Assembly: GCA_015067435.1 (NCBI GenBank) | Contig: SVMM01000004.1 | Location: 62,001 to 126,000, forward strand | Reading direction: 5' to 3' | Length of the DNA: 64,000 bases | Source: Oscillospiraceae bacterium | Lineage (GTDB): Bacteria > Bacillota > Clostridia > Oscillospirales > Oscillospiraceae | Shown: positions 42,200 to 50,768 of the stretch, piece after piece | How positions within the stretch are numbered: the stretch's first letter is position 1 | Layout: the number at the start of each line of letters is the position of its first letter | Notes under the pieces: generated by a model | The model's database searches: none | What the model saw: only the letters and a program-made list of their open reading frames with translations | Told to the model about the DNA's origin: nothing | Position numbers and translations under genes: made by a program

Positions 42200-43504
42200 T
42201 TAACTGTTCAGGATGCCGTATTCCACCGCCCACTGATAGCTGCGGTATTTGGAAAACAGCTCCCGCTCCGCGTCCGTCACCGCCGCCTTTGCCGCGGCAA
42301 GCTCATCCTTCGCGTCCGAGAGCGCGTTGGCGGAGATGTTGCCCTGCTCAAACTTGAGCGCGGACACCGCGTACTCCCGCTCCTGCTCCGCCAGCGCCGC
42401 CCGCGCGGCGCTGAGCACCTGCGCGCAGTCCTTGACCTGCGCATACAGCACGCGGAAATTCAGCTCGAACGTAACGACCTCGTTGTCGTAAGTATACTGG
42501 GCGGTGGCAAAGGTATGCTTCGCCCGAATCTCCGTAACGGTCGTGTTGTCATAGTCCCCGCCGTCGCGAAGATAGGTGTCGCGCGCGTCCTCATAGGTCT
42601 TGCGCGCGTCGAAAAGGCTGTAACTCGCCTCTCTCGCCGTTTCAAGATCCGCTTCCAGATCCATCTTCTCCAGCTCCGCCGCCGTCACCTTCGGCAGCTC
42701 GCCCAGCGCAAGCGGCTCGCCCAGCTCCGCGCCGACCATGCTCTCCAGCTGCAGCAGGTAGTTGTCGCGGTTCATGCGCAGCGTCTGCCGTCCGCTCTGC
42801 GCCTGCGTGCGGCCCAGCTCCGCCTGCTGCGCGGTCAGCGCCGGGATCTGCCCCAGTTCCTCGCGGAGCCGGAGCTCCTTGATCGTGCGGTCGAGCTGCG
42901 CGATCTGGCGGCTCAGCGCGGCGTCCTGCGCGTCGAGGCCCTTGAGGGCGATGAACAGCGATTCGCCGAACACGATCATCTGGTTCTGCGCGTTGCGCAG
43001 CTGCCGCAGCGCGTCGGCGTTGTCCTTCTGCATGTCCCCCTCGCGGATCGCATCAAACTGCTCGCGCATCGCGTTGTATGCCTGCTCCATCTGCTTGTAC
43101 TCATCACTCTTCGACAATCCGAACGAAACGAGCATCCACTGCATGCTGGCAACGTCGTTGAGCTGCTCGCGCAGCTGATTTTCCATGTGCTCATAGTCCA
43201 GCTCGTCAAGGAAGCGCACGCTTTCCTCCAGCGCGAGGATCGGGTAATAGCTCGCGTGCATCCGCGCGCCGATGTTCTCAAACGAAAGCGTGCCCTCCGC
43301 ATCCGGCGTGACCGCCGGCTCCGCGTCCGGTTCCTCCGCCTGTCCCTCCGGCGCAGCGGTCTCCTCCGCCGCGGCGGCGCTCTCCGTCTCCTCGTCGGCG
43401 GGGCGGCGCTCCGTGTGCGCGGCGTTGTCGGCGAAGGCCGCGGAGGCGCCAAGCGCCGCCAGCAGGGACAGTGTCAGCAGCAGCGCGGTCAGTTTCCTCT
43501 TCAT
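42200..43504 (-). CDS. TolC/outer-membrane-factor-like secreted protein
   Basis: A 434-residue exported protein: signal peptide (MKRKLTALLLTLSLLAALGASAAFA), a Glu/Ala-rich linker to about residue 75, then long helices in two related halves, each ending in an EL-type coiled coil (ENQLREQLNDVASM.. and RALAEQEREYAVSALKFEQGNISANALSDAKDEL). The latter is the classical TolC repeat motif. It lies in the RND operon. In a monoderm cell such a protein could form a wall-spanning extension of the pump; if the organism has an outer membrane it would be the exit duct. Which applies cannot be told here. Confidence 0.8.
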   Translation of the reverse strand: MKRKLTALLLTLSLLAALGASAAFADNAAHTERRPADEETESAAAAEETAAPEGQAEEPDAEPAVTPDAEGTLSFENIGARMHASYYPILALEESVRFLDELDYEHMENQLREQLNDVASMQWMLVSFGLSKSDEYKQMEQAYNAMREQFDAIREGDMQKDNADALRQLRNAQNQMIVFGESLFIALKGLDAQDAALSRQIAQLDRTIKELRLREELGQIPALTAQQAELGRTQAQSGRQTLRMNRDNYLLQLESMVGAELGEPLALGELPKVTAAELEKMDLEADLETAREASYSLFDARKTYEDARDTYLRDGGDYDNTTVTEIRAKHTFATAQYTYDNEVVTFELNFRVLYAQVKDCAQVLSAARAALAEQEREYAVSALKFEQGNISANALSDAKDELAAAKAAVTDAERELFSKYRSYQWAVEYGILNS

Positions 43505-44124
43505 GATACCAACTCCTCTCTCATGCTCCCCCGCCGGAGGACGTCCAGACGGGAAGCGAGCTTTTTGCGCTCGGATGCGGCGCTCGCGCCGCTGCACAGG
43601 ATGTTGCGCACGGTGCAGGCGAAGCTGAGCACCAGCAGCGACGCCACATCCTGCAAGAACGCAACGTCCGTCCGGCGGAAGCCCGACCAGTTGATGTGCT
43701 GCGTGACCTGCCGGAAGCCCTCGTCGGACTGCATCCGGTCAAGCACCATCTGCGACATGTCCATGTTCTGATTGAGCCGCAGCACGCCGAGCACCCGCTC
43801 CATCGTGGACCGGATCTGCCCGGATTCGGAAAACACGTCGTCAAACAGCCGCAGCGAAGCGCCGAACGGCTCGCCGCCAGTCTCCGCCAGCGCGTTTTCC
43901 ATCAGGGCAAGCGCCTCCTCGCGCTGTGAGCCGAGCAGGTGGAAGAAAAGGTCCGTCTTGTCCTCAAAATACTGGTAGAAGCTGCCGCGCGGGATGCGCG
44001 CCTCCCGCACGATGCGGTTGATCGACGCCTCGTCGAAGCGCACGGACATGAACTCGCGCCACGCCGCTTCCATAAGGCGCTCGCGCTTTTCCTCCGGTAA
44101 TCGGAAAAAGGTTTGCGTCGGCAA
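43501..44124 (-). CDS. TetR-family repressor of the RND operon
   Basis: A 207-residue TetR regulator with the N-terminal helix-turn-helix (RFDEASINRIVREARIPRGSFYQYFEDKTDLF) and a variable ligand-binding C-terminal domain. A TTG start at 44124 is favoured since AAGGAGGGG lies 6 nt upstream; upstream frames run through the operators. Its stop overlaps the start of the TolC-like gene (ATGA). Two identical-type palindromes at its promoter indicate autoregulation and control of the whole efflux operon. Confidence 0.92.
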   Translation of the reverse strand: MPTQTFFRLPEEKRERLMEAAWREFMSVRFDEASINRIVREARIPRGSFYQYFEDKTDLFFHLLGSQREEALALMENALAETGGEPFGASLRLFDDVFSESGQIRSTMERVLGVLRLNQNMDMSQMVLDRMQSDEGFRQVTQHINWSGFRRTDVAFLQDVASLLVLSFACTVRNILCSGASAASERKKLASRLDVLRRGSMREELVS

Positions 44125-44144
44125 GCGATCCCCTCCTTCATTAT

Positions 44145-44205
44145 GACAACTTGTCGCTTTATGACAACATGTCGTAATTATAGGGCAGCCGCTCTTGTTT
44201 GTCAA
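44145..44205 (-). promoter_or_regulatory. Consensus promoter and twin TetR operators
   Basis: Minus strand TTGACA (44200-44205), 17-bp spacer, TATAAT (44177-44182). Palindromes GACAACATGTC (44163-44173) and GACAACTTGTC (44145-44155) lie between the -10 box and the start codon, 18 bp centre to centre. Confidence 0.85.
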
Positions 44206-44326
44206 GCCTAACAAGGAAGGAAAACATGAACAAAATGTAAACACTTCTTTACAGGTCCGGTTCTTTCTGTTATGGTGGTTCTGGTATGATTGAATTATTT
44301 GTTCTTCAGAGAAAGGGTGAGGCCAG

Positions 44327-45412
44327 ATGAGCTATCACATCGACAGGGGCGCCGGGCAGAGCGCCTACATGCAGCTTTACCGCCGTCTGCGCGGGGACAT
44401 CGTCTCCGGCGCGTATCCGCACGGGAGCAAGCTGCCTTCGAAGCGCCTGCTCGCCGAAAGCGCCGGCGTGAGCCTCGTCACGGCGGAGCACGCCTACGCC
44501 ATCCTCTGCGACGAGGGCTATATCGAATCGCGCGAGCGCAGCGGCTACTACGTCTCCTACCGCGCGAGGGACTGCTTCCCCGGCGTGGACGCGCCGCCGC
44601 TTCCGGAGCAGCCCGCCGTCCATACCGAGGGCGGTGAGTTCCCTTTCTCCGTGCTTGCCAGAACGATGCGCCGCGTGCTGTCCGACCACGCCGAGGGGCT
44701 GCTTGTCAAATCGCCGAACAACGGCTGCGCCGCGCTGCGGCAGGCGATCTGCGACTATCTGGCGCGCTCGCGCGGCATCCGCGTCAAACCCTCGCAGGTG
44801 GTCATCGGCTCCGGCGCGGAGTATCTCTACGGGCTGATCGTGCAGCTGCTGGGGCGGGAGCGCGTCTATGGCGTGGAAAGCCCGTCCTACGACAAGATCC
44901 GCCGCGTGTACGAGGCAAACGGCGTCGTGTGCGAGGCGTTGCGCCTCGGCGCGGACGGCGTGCGCACGGACGAGCTGGCGCGCGCGAGGGCGACGGCGCT
45001 GCACGTCACACCGTTCCACAGCTTCCCCAGCGGCGTCACCGCGAGCGCAGGCAAGCGCGCGGAGTACATCCGCTGGGCGCAGGAGCGGGACGGCTTCATC
45101 ATCGAGGACGACTTTGACAGCGAGTTCACGCTCTCGTCCAAGGCGGAGGACACGGTCTTCTCGCTGGAGCCGGACCGCTCGGTCATCTATCTCAACACGT
45201 TCTCCAAAACGATCGCGCCGTCGATCCGCGTGGGCTACATGGTGCTGCCGCCCGCGCTGACGGACGCGTTCGAGCGGCGCGTCGGCTTCTACTCCTGCAC
45301 GGTGCCGCTGTTCGAGCAGTACGTTCTGGCGGAGCTGCTGCGCAGCGGCGACTTCGAGCGGCACCTCAACCGCGTCCGCCGCAAGCGGCGCAGGCAGCAG
45401 GAGGGCGCGTGA
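44327..45412 (+). CDS. MocR-type GntR/aminotransferase regulator, C-terminally short
   Basis: A 361-residue chimera of a GntR winged helix (YMQLYRRLRGDIVSGAYPHGSKLPSKRLLAE, quoted in part) and a class I aminotransferase-like domain with the PLP lysine in NTFSKTIAPSIRVGYM and the Asp/Tyr region EDDFDSEFTL. MocR proteins usually reach about 450-480 residues. This one stops soon after RHLNRVRRKRRRQ, where the family normally continues with the C-terminal small domain. A terminator hairpin follows at once, so there is no frameshifted remainder. Regulators of this class sense PLP or amino acids; no pdx genes are near. A repeated GGTTCT in its upstream region may be its operator. Confidence 0.88.
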   Translation: MSYHIDRGAGQSAYMQLYRRLRGDIVSGAYPHGSKLPSKRLLAESAGVSLVTAEHAYAILCDEGYIESRERSGYYVSYRARDCFPGVDAPPLPEQPAVHTEGGEFPFSVLARTMRRVLSDHAEGLLVKSPNNGCAALRQAICDYLARSRGIRVKPSQVVIGSGAEYLYGLIVQLLGRERVYGVESPSYDKIRRVYEANGVVCEALRLGADGVRTDELARARATALHVTPFHSFPSGVTASAGKRAEYIRWAQERDGFIIEDDFDSEFTLSSKAEDTVFSLEPDRSVIYLNTFSKTIAPSIRVGYMVLPPALTDAFERRVGFYSCTVPLFEQYVLAELLRSGDFERHLNRVRRKRRRQQEGA

Positions 45413-45414
45413 AA

Positions 45415-45460
45415 AACGGGACGTGGAGCGATCGACGCTCCACGTCCCGTTTCGCTTTTC
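45415..45460. terminator. Terminator between MocR and SLH genes
   Basis: AACGGGACGTGGAGCG-ATCGA-CGCTCCACGTCCCGTT, perfect 16-bp stem, then TTCGCTTTTCG. Begins 2 bp after the MocR stop. Confidence 0.85.
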
Positions 45461-45468
45461 GTTTGTGT

Positions 45469-46425
45469 TCAGCGCGCCGCGCGATAGGGCGCGTACTCCT
45501 CGTGGGCGCGGTAGGAATCCACGCTGCGTGCCTTCGTCACGCCGATGTTGTAGAGCATCTGGCACAGCTCCGCGCGCGTCAGCGGCCTGTCCGGATCGAC
45601 GCGGTGCGCGGCGTTGACGCCGTCGATCACGCCCCAGTTCAGCGCGTCGAGCAGTGCGGCGCTCGCCCACGTGTGCTCCGACTTCGGCGCGCTGCGGCAG
45701 ACATTGGCGTCCTGCACGTCCGCCCATGTCAGCGAGCGGGTCTGCTCGCGGTTCTGCGCCTTGACCATGGCGAGCATCGTCTCGATCGCCTCGCCGCGCG
45801 TGACCTCCTGCTCGGCGAAGTCGCGGTTGCAGGAGCTGAAATCGAGCGCCGCGACCTGAAGCGCGTCGACATACGGTCCGTACCACGGCTTGTTGAACAG
45901 GTGGAGCGGGAGATTGTAGACGCGGCACAGAACCGCCGCGAGCTGGCCGGCGGTAAGGTTTTCCTCGGGGCAGAACAGGCCGTTTTCGTTCCCGTAGACA
46001 AGGCCGCCCCATGCGACCGCCATCACCGCGTCATAATACCACGCGCCCTTCGGCACATCGCCGAATTCATCCACGGCCGGACGGACGTCGATGATCTCCT
46101 CCACTTCCCTGCCGTGGGGATAGCCGGAGCCGGCGATGATGCGCGACTTCTTGCCGCCCTCGACGAGAAAGCCGATGATGCCCGCGCGCGAAAGGGCGTT
46201 GATGTAGTTATCCGTGTCGTCGCCGAACCACTCCGCCAGCTCTTCGATCTCCTTGCTCGCGTAGCCGCGGCCGTCGTCGTGCTTTTGCAGCTGCAAGGGG
46301 TCGCCGATGAAATTGTAGTTGTACTTCGCGCTCAATTCCTCCGTCGTCGCGAGCGCGGGCACGCTGAGCGGCAGCGCCAGAGCCAGCGCCAGCAGAAGCG
46401 CCGCGATCCGTCTTGTTCTTCTCAT
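45469..46425 (-). CDS. Exported protein with S-layer homology (SLH) domains
   Basis: A 318-residue protein with a signal peptide (MRRTRRIAALLLALALALPL, Ala-x-Ala cleavage near residue 26). The middle has an SLH repeat (FGDVPKGAWYYDAVMAVAWG, then YGNENGLFCPEENLTAGQL) and the C-terminal half a second, degenerate one (ALLDALNWGVIDG ... DRPLTRAELCQMLYNIG). SLH domains bind pyruvylated wall polymers. The N-terminal 100 residues are of unknown type. It follows the hydrolase gene by 13 bp with GAGGAGG, so it is in the rsmA operon. Confidence 0.85.
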   Translation of the reverse strand: MRRTRRIAALLLALALALPLSVPALATTEELSAKYNYNFIGDPLQLQKHDDGRGYASKEIEELAEWFGDDTDNYINALSRAGIIGFLVEGGKKSRIIAGSGYPHGREVEEIIDVRPAVDEFGDVPKGAWYYDAVMAVAWGGLVYGNENGLFCPEENLTAGQLAAVLCRVYNLPLHLFNKPWYGPYVDALQVAALDFSSCNRDFAEQEVTRGEAIETMLAMVKAQNREQTRSLTWADVQDANVCRSAPKSEHTWASAALLDALNWGVIDGVNAAHRVDPDRPLTRAELCQMLYNIGVTKARSVDSYRAHEEYAPYRAAR

Positions 46426-46438
46426 AAAATCATCCTCC

Positions 46439-47383
46439 TCAAGTGTTTTCCGGTTTCAATTCGTTTTCGATAAAGGCGCGGAACGCCGCCTCGACGCGCG
46501 GGCGGTCGGTCAGATAGCTCATGCCGTGTCCCGCGCCCTCGACCATCACAAGCGTCTTGCGGCTTTTGCACGCGTCGTACGCCTGCCGCGTCATATAGCT
46601 CGGCACAAAGCGGTCCTTCGTGCCGTGGATAAACAGGATCGGGTAGTCCGTCTGCGCGACCGCCTGCGTCGTGCTGTACTCCTTCAGGCTGAAATCCGCG
46701 AACAGGCGCGTGAATTTGTCCAGCAGCCAGACGGCGAAATGCGCGGGGAACGGCGTCCTCTCCCGCCAGACGTACGAAATGATCTCGCGGGGCGAGGTGA
46801 AGCCGCAGTCGGCGATCACGCCGCGCACGTTGGCGCCAAAATGATTGGACGAAGCCATCAGCACAACGCTCGCCCCCATGGAAAGCCCCTGCAGAAAGAC
46901 CGGATGCTTCTCCCCGAAGCGCGACGCGACATAGTCCACCCACACGGGCACGTCCAGCCGCTCGCGGATGCCGAAGGTGATGTAGCGCCCCTCCGAATCC
47001 CCCTGCGCGCGTTCGTCCACCACCAGCGGCTGCAAGCCCAGCTTGTAGAGCGTCGGCAGCACGCAGGTGAAATCCATCTCCCACGATGAGCGCCAGCCGG
47101 GGAACAGGATGCACGTCGCGCGCGGCGCGACGTGCGGGATCAGCACTCCGTGGAGCAGGAACCCGTCCTCGCTCTGCACCTCGATCTCCTCCGTCTCGTG
47201 CCGCTCCAGCCACGCCCGCCCCGCGGCATAGGCGTCCTTCCACACCTCGTTGCCGGACGCGTCGATGCGCTTCTGCTCCCAGTCCTCCGGCATCTCCCGC
47301 CGCGCGCAGGTGTGGCGCAGGAAGAGAAAGCCGAAGCCGGCGGTCAGCGCGAGCAGCAGCACCGGCAGCAGCCAAAGCAGCAT
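46439..47383 (-). CDS. Membrane-anchored alpha/beta hydrolase
   Basis: About 314 residues with an N-terminal membrane anchor (LLWLLPVLLLALTAGFGFLF). The alpha/beta-hydrolase triad is visible: nucleophile Ser in LQGLSMGASV, Asp in HGTKDRFVP and His in GAGHGMSY. An oxyanion-hole strand (CILFPGWRSSWEM) precedes. Such proteins in Clostridia are often annotated as lysophospholipase or BEM46-like; the substrate is unknown. Start is ambiguous: ATG at 47383 overlapped by the rsmA tail, or GTG at 47392 right after GGAGGCTG. Confidence 0.88.
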   Translation of the reverse strand: MLLWLLPVLLLALTAGFGFLFLRHTCARREMPEDWEQKRIDASGNEVWKDAYAAGRAWLERHETEEIEVQSEDGFLLHGVLIPHVAPRATCILFPGWRSSWEMDFTCVLPTLYKLGLQPLVVDERAQGDSEGRYITFGIRERLDVPVWVDYVASRFGEKHPVFLQGLSMGASVVLMASSNHFGANVRGVIADCGFTSPREIISYVWRERTPFPAHFAVWLLDKFTRLFADFSLKEYSTTQAVAQTDYPILFIHGTKDRFVPSYMTRQAYDACKSRKTLVMVEGAGHGMSYLTDRPRVEAAFRAFIENELKPENT

Positions 47384-47384
47384 C

Positions 47385-48245
47385 CTAACCACCAGCCTCC
47401 CGCAGCGCCGCGGCGAGACGCGCGAACTCCGCGATGCCGAGGCGCTCGCCGCGCACGTTCGCGTCCAGTCCGCAGGAGACGACCACGTCCGTCAGCTTTT
47501 GCTTGCCCAGCGCGCCGAAGGCGGTCGTCAGGCTGTTGACCAGCGTCTTGCGCCGCAGGGCGAACGACGCGTTGACCACGCGGAAAAAGAACGCCTCGTC
47601 CGCGACATCCACGGGCGGCGCGGCGCGCATCTCCGCGCGCAGCACCGCGGACGTCACCTTGGGCGCGGGAATGAAGCATTCCGGCGGGACCTCAAAGCAG
47701 AGCCGCGGCTCCGTGTAATACTGCATGTACACCGAGAACGCGCCGTATGCCGCCGTGCCGGGCGCGGCGCACAGGCGCTGCGCAACCTCGCGCTGGATAA
47801 GCACCGTCAGGCTCTCGAAGCAGCGCGCCTCGATCAGCGCGGTCAGCGCGGGCGTCGTGATGTTGTAGGGCAGGTTCGCGCAGACAATGGGCGTCAGATG
47901 CGCGAAGCGCTCCCGCACGAGCGCGGGGATGTCCAGCTTGAGCACGTCGGCATTGACGACGGAGAAGTTGTCAAACGCCGCCATGGTCTCGTCCAGAATG
48001 GGCAGCAGCGCCGTGTCCAGCTCGACCGCGACGACGCTGCCCGCGCGGCGGCACAGCTCCGCCGACAGCGCCCCGATGCCGGGGCCGATCTCCAGCACGC
48101 CGTTCGTCCGCTCCGCCGCCGACGTCTCGGCGATCCGGCGCGGGATCTCGCGCTCGATGAGGAAATTCTGCCCCTTGGATTTGGAGAAGTGAAAGCCGTG
48201 GCGCGCGAGCAGATGCTCGATCGCCTGCCGCTCGTCCCGTGCCAT
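47385..48245 (-). CDS. rsmA: 16S rRNA dimethyladenosine transferase RsmA (KsgA)
   Basis: Dimethylates the two adjacent adenines in helix 45 of 16S rRNA, 286 residues. SAM-binding FSKSKGQNFLIE and VLEIGPGIGALSAEL, and the catalytic CANLPYNITTP (NLPY) are all present, with the C-terminal basic domain. ATG at 48245 is chosen because AGGAGGCGAGAGGC precedes it. Confidence 0.96.
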   Translation of the reverse strand: MARDERQAIEHLLARHGFHFSKSKGQNFLIEREIPRRIAETSAAERTNGVLEIGPGIGALSAELCRRAGSVVAVELDTALLPILDETMAAFDNFSVVNADVLKLDIPALVRERFAHLTPIVCANLPYNITTPALTALIEARCFESLTVLIQREVAQRLCAAPGTAAYGAFSVYMQYYTEPRLCFEVPPECFIPAPKVTSAVLRAEMRAAPPVDVADEAFFFRVVNASFALRRKTLVNSLTTAFGALGKQKLTDVVVSCGLDANVRGERLGIAEFARLAAALREAGG

Positions 48246-48285
48246 GCCTCTCGCCTCCTGTCCGCTCTCATAGTACATCAGGGTA

Positions 48286-48314
48286 ATTATAGTGGACGCG
48301 GCGCGCAAACTCAA
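48286..48314 (-). promoter_or_regulatory. Promoter of rsmA operon
   Basis: Minus strand TTGAGT (48309-48314), 17-bp spacer, TATAAT (48286-48291). Confidence 0.8.
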
Positions 48315-48407
48315 GGGGGTTCGGGTAAAAAATCATCGCGCGCGTCAAAAAAAGCGGATGTGTCCGCAAATAACGGCAAAATCTTTGTCAAAATATCAGT
48401 GCAATAC

Positions 48408-48436
48408 TTGAAACATGCCGCAAAATATGGTATAAA
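48408..48436 (+). promoter_or_regulatory. Promoter of the GGDEF gene
   Basis: TTGAAA (48408-48413), 17-bp spacer, TATAAA (48431-48436). About 90 nt of GC-rich leader follow; I see no riboswitch fold in it. Confidence 0.7.
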
Positions 48437-48533
48437 TAGCTAATAATGCGGTTTAATATTCCGCTATCGTCCGGCGGCAGGCGGCCGCGCTCCCCGGGCG
48501 CGCGAGAAATACCCGAACGCGAGGTTGATGGCT

Positions 48534-49703
48534 ATGCTATGGGACTTTCTGCGCATATATGCCACGATCCACACGCTCTATTTCATTCTGGCGCTTTATC
48601 TGCTCAACCGGTTCAGCCAGGATATCGCCACAAAGCTGGAGTATAACTCCTTCCGCTTTCTGCTGGGCGTTTATTTTGTCTACCTTTTGCTGAGCGTGTC
48701 GTGCACCTACATCGAATACGGGAACGTCTACCTGCCGGAGTGGCTGGTCTGGGCGATCTGGACGTGCACCATTTTTTCCGTGGTGCTCATCGCAAGCTCC
48801 CTTTTCATGTTCACGGTGTTCCGCTACGCACCGCACCTTCCGAAGAAGTTTATCTTTTCGTTTCTCACCTCGATCCCCCTTCTGACCATCGTCGTTCTGC
48901 TGCTGGCTTCGCTGCGCAACGGGCTGGTTATAGACGTCACGCCGGATCACCACATCGTCTTCGGCCCGCTTTATCCGGTGATCTCCTATCTGGTGATGCC
49001 GTATTTTGCGGCGATTTTGGTCTTTGCCGCCATCAAGTACCGCGGCAACTCCTCCTACATCCGGCGCGGACAGCTGCGCACGCTGGTCTTTGCCGTCCTG
49101 TTCGTGCTCGCCTCCGGCATCGCCGATCTGCAATTCGCGCCCGCGCACGTCTCCATCCTCCCCACCTCGTCCCTCATGTGCATCATCTTCCTGAATCTCA
49201 ACATGCTCGACTCCGGCGTTTACACCGATATGCTCACGGGCATGAACAACCGGCGCAAGGCGAACGAATACCTCGGCGAATACCTGCTGGACATTTCGGA
49301 GGAGAAGCCGGTCTACCTCTACATGTGCGACGTCAATTATTTCAAGAAGATCAACGACGAATACGGCCATGCGGAGGGCGATCAGGCGCTGATCCTCACG
49401 GCAAAAGCCATCAAGTCGGCGGTCTCGTCGCGCAACAGCTTCGCGGCGCGGCTGAGCGGCGACGAGTTCCTGATCGCCTGCTTTCCGGAAAGCGCGTCCG
49501 ACGCGGAGGCTCCGGAGGCGCTGATCGAAGACGTGCAGAAATGTCTTTCCGAGAAATGCGCCGCCGCGCAAAAGCCCTATTCGGTCACGATCTCCATCGG
49601 CTGCGTCTGCTGCGAAGACCCCCGCAGGCCGCTTTCGGACTACATCCGGGAAGCGGACGAGGCGCTGTACGTCCGCAAACGCGCATTCCACGCGAAAAGC
49701 TGA
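48534..49703 (+). CDS. Membrane-bound GGDEF protein (putative diguanylate cyclase)
   Basis: About 389 residues: six to seven N-terminal hydrophobic helices (to about residue 215) resembling a 7TM sensor module, then a GGDEF domain starting DMLTGMNNRRKANEYL. The active-site motif reads LSGDEFLIA (Ser-Gly-Asp-Glu-Phe), an accepted variant; the Mg-binding DVNYFKKINDEYGHAEGDQAL helix is intact. It should make cyclic di-GMP in response to a membrane signal. No EAL or PilZ gene is nearby. ATG at 48534 sits 9 nt after GCGAGG; ATG at 48528 is an alternative. Confidence 0.9.
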   Translation: MLWDFLRIYATIHTLYFILALYLLNRFSQDIATKLEYNSFRFLLGVYFVYLLLSVSCTYIEYGNVYLPEWLVWAIWTCTIFSVVLIASSLFMFTVFRYAPHLPKKFIFSFLTSIPLLTIVVLLLASLRNGLVIDVTPDHHIVFGPLYPVISYLVMPYFAAILVFAAIKYRGNSSYIRRGQLRTLVFAVLFVLASGIADLQFAPAHVSILPTSSLMCIIFLNLNMLDSGVYTDMLTGMNNRRKANEYLGEYLLDISEEKPVYLYMCDVNYFKKINDEYGHAEGDQALILTAKAIKSAVSSRNSFAARLSGDEFLIACFPESASDAEAPEALIEDVQKCLSEKCAAAQKPYSVTISIGCVCCEDPRRPLSDYIREADEALYVRKRAFHAKS

Positions 49704-49713
49704 CAGGTTGTTG

Positions 49714-49743
49714 TTGAAATTCTGCGCAAGTCTATGTTATAAT
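49714..49743 (+). promoter_or_regulatory. Promoter of the DHH phosphoesterase gene
   Basis: TTGAAA (49714-49719), 18-bp spacer, TATAAT (49738-49743), close to the ribosome binding site ACGGAGG. Confidence 0.7.
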
Positions 49744-49776
49744 AGCTTTGGCATAAAATTATAACGGAGGTACGCC

Positions 49777-50709
49777 ATGGAACAGAAATATAAACGTCTT
49801 GTTACCCGCAGCGATTTCGACGGTCTTGCCTGCGCGATGATGCTCAAGGAGCTGGGCATGATCGAGGAGATCAAGTTCGTGCACCCCAAGGATGTGCAGG
49901 ACGGCAAGATCGAGCTGTCCAAGGACGACATCACCACCAACCTGCCCTATGACCCGCGCGTCGGCATGGCCTTCGACCACCACGAGTCCGAGGTCGACCG
50001 CCTGAAGGCGACCGAGACCAACGGCAAGCTGATCATCGACCCCACGGCGCGCAGCGCCGCGCGCGTCGTGTACGACTACTTCGGCGGCAAGGAGAAGATG
50101 CCCCGCATTTCCGACGAGCTGATGGAAGCGGTCGACAAGGGTGACAGCGCCGACTTCACGCTCGACGAAATTCTGGAGCCCACGGGCTGGGTGCTGCTGC
50201 ACTATCTGATGGACGCCCGCACGGGTCTGGGACGCTTCCGCAACTTCCGTATCTCCAACTATGACCTGATGATGGAGCTCATCGACTACTGTCTGGAGCA
50301 CAACATCAACGATATTCTGGAGCTGCCCGACGTCAAGGAGCGCGTGGATCTCTACTTCGATCAGGCGCAGCAGTTCAAGGATCAGCTCCGCCGCATCGCG
50401 AAGGTGCACGGCAAGGTCGTCGTGCTCGACCTGCGCAATGAGGAGGTCATCCACGCGGGCAACCGCTTCATGGTCTATGCGCTCTATCCCGAGGCGCAGA
50501 TTTCCATCCATGTCGCGTGGGGCTTCCAGAAGCAGAACACCGCCGTGATGATCGGCAAGTCCATCGTCAACAAGGGCTCCAACGCCGACATCGGCGAGCT
50601 GTGCCTCAAGTACGGCGGCGGCGGCCATCGCAACGCCGGCACCTGCCAGCTCGACAACGACAAGGTGGACGCTGAGCTGCCCAAGATCATCGAGGCGCTC
50701 AACGTCTGA
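49777..50709 (+). CDS. DHH/DHHA1 family phosphoesterase (exopolyphosphatase-like)
   Basis: A 310-residue soluble protein. The N-terminal DHH domain has RSDFDGLACAMML (Asp metal ligands) and the DHH triad in AFDHHESEVDR; a second Asp lies in DKGDSADF. The C-terminal DHHA1 domain ends GGGGHRNAGTCQL, the substrate-binding glycine motif. The family includes oligoribonuclease/pAp phosphatase (NrnA), cyclic di-AMP phosphodiesterases and exopolyphosphatase-like proteins; with no PAS/GGDEF part, this is the standalone type. Substrate is not assigned. Single gene with its own promoter and terminator. Confidence 0.88.
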   Translation: MEQKYKRLVTRSDFDGLACAMMLKELGMIEEIKFVHPKDVQDGKIELSKDDITTNLPYDPRVGMAFDHHESEVDRLKATETNGKLIIDPTARSAARVVYDYFGGKEKMPRISDELMEAVDKGDSADFTLDEILEPTGWVLLHYLMDARTGLGRFRNFRISNYDLMMELIDYCLEHNINDILELPDVKERVDLYFDQAQQFKDQLRRIAKVHGKVVVLDLRNEEVIHAGNRFMVYALYPEAQISIHVAWGFQKQNTAVMIGKSIVNKGSNADIGELCLKYGGGGHRNAGTCQLDNDKVDAELPKIIEALNV

Positions 50710-50729
50710 TCCCCATTCTCATCACATCA

Positions 50730-50768
50730 GCAGCCCCCGGCGGAAATCCGCCGGGGGCTGCGTTTTTT
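50730..50768 (+). terminator. Terminator of the DHH gene
   Basis: GCAGCCCCCGGCGGA-AA-TCCGCCGGGGGCTGC then GTTTTTT. It abuts the stop of the convergent ABC-F gene. Confidence 0.88.

Noticed and set aside
38409-42203. 1264-codon open frame on the plus strand
   Set aside because: Antisense to the RND pump and adaptor; His/Arg/Val-rich composition typical of antisense frames in GC-rich DNA, with no domain.
45409-46473. Plus-strand frame downstream of MocR as the missing C-terminal domain
   Set aside because: It begins in the terminator hairpin and is antisense to the SLH gene; no resemblance to the aminotransferase C-terminal domain.
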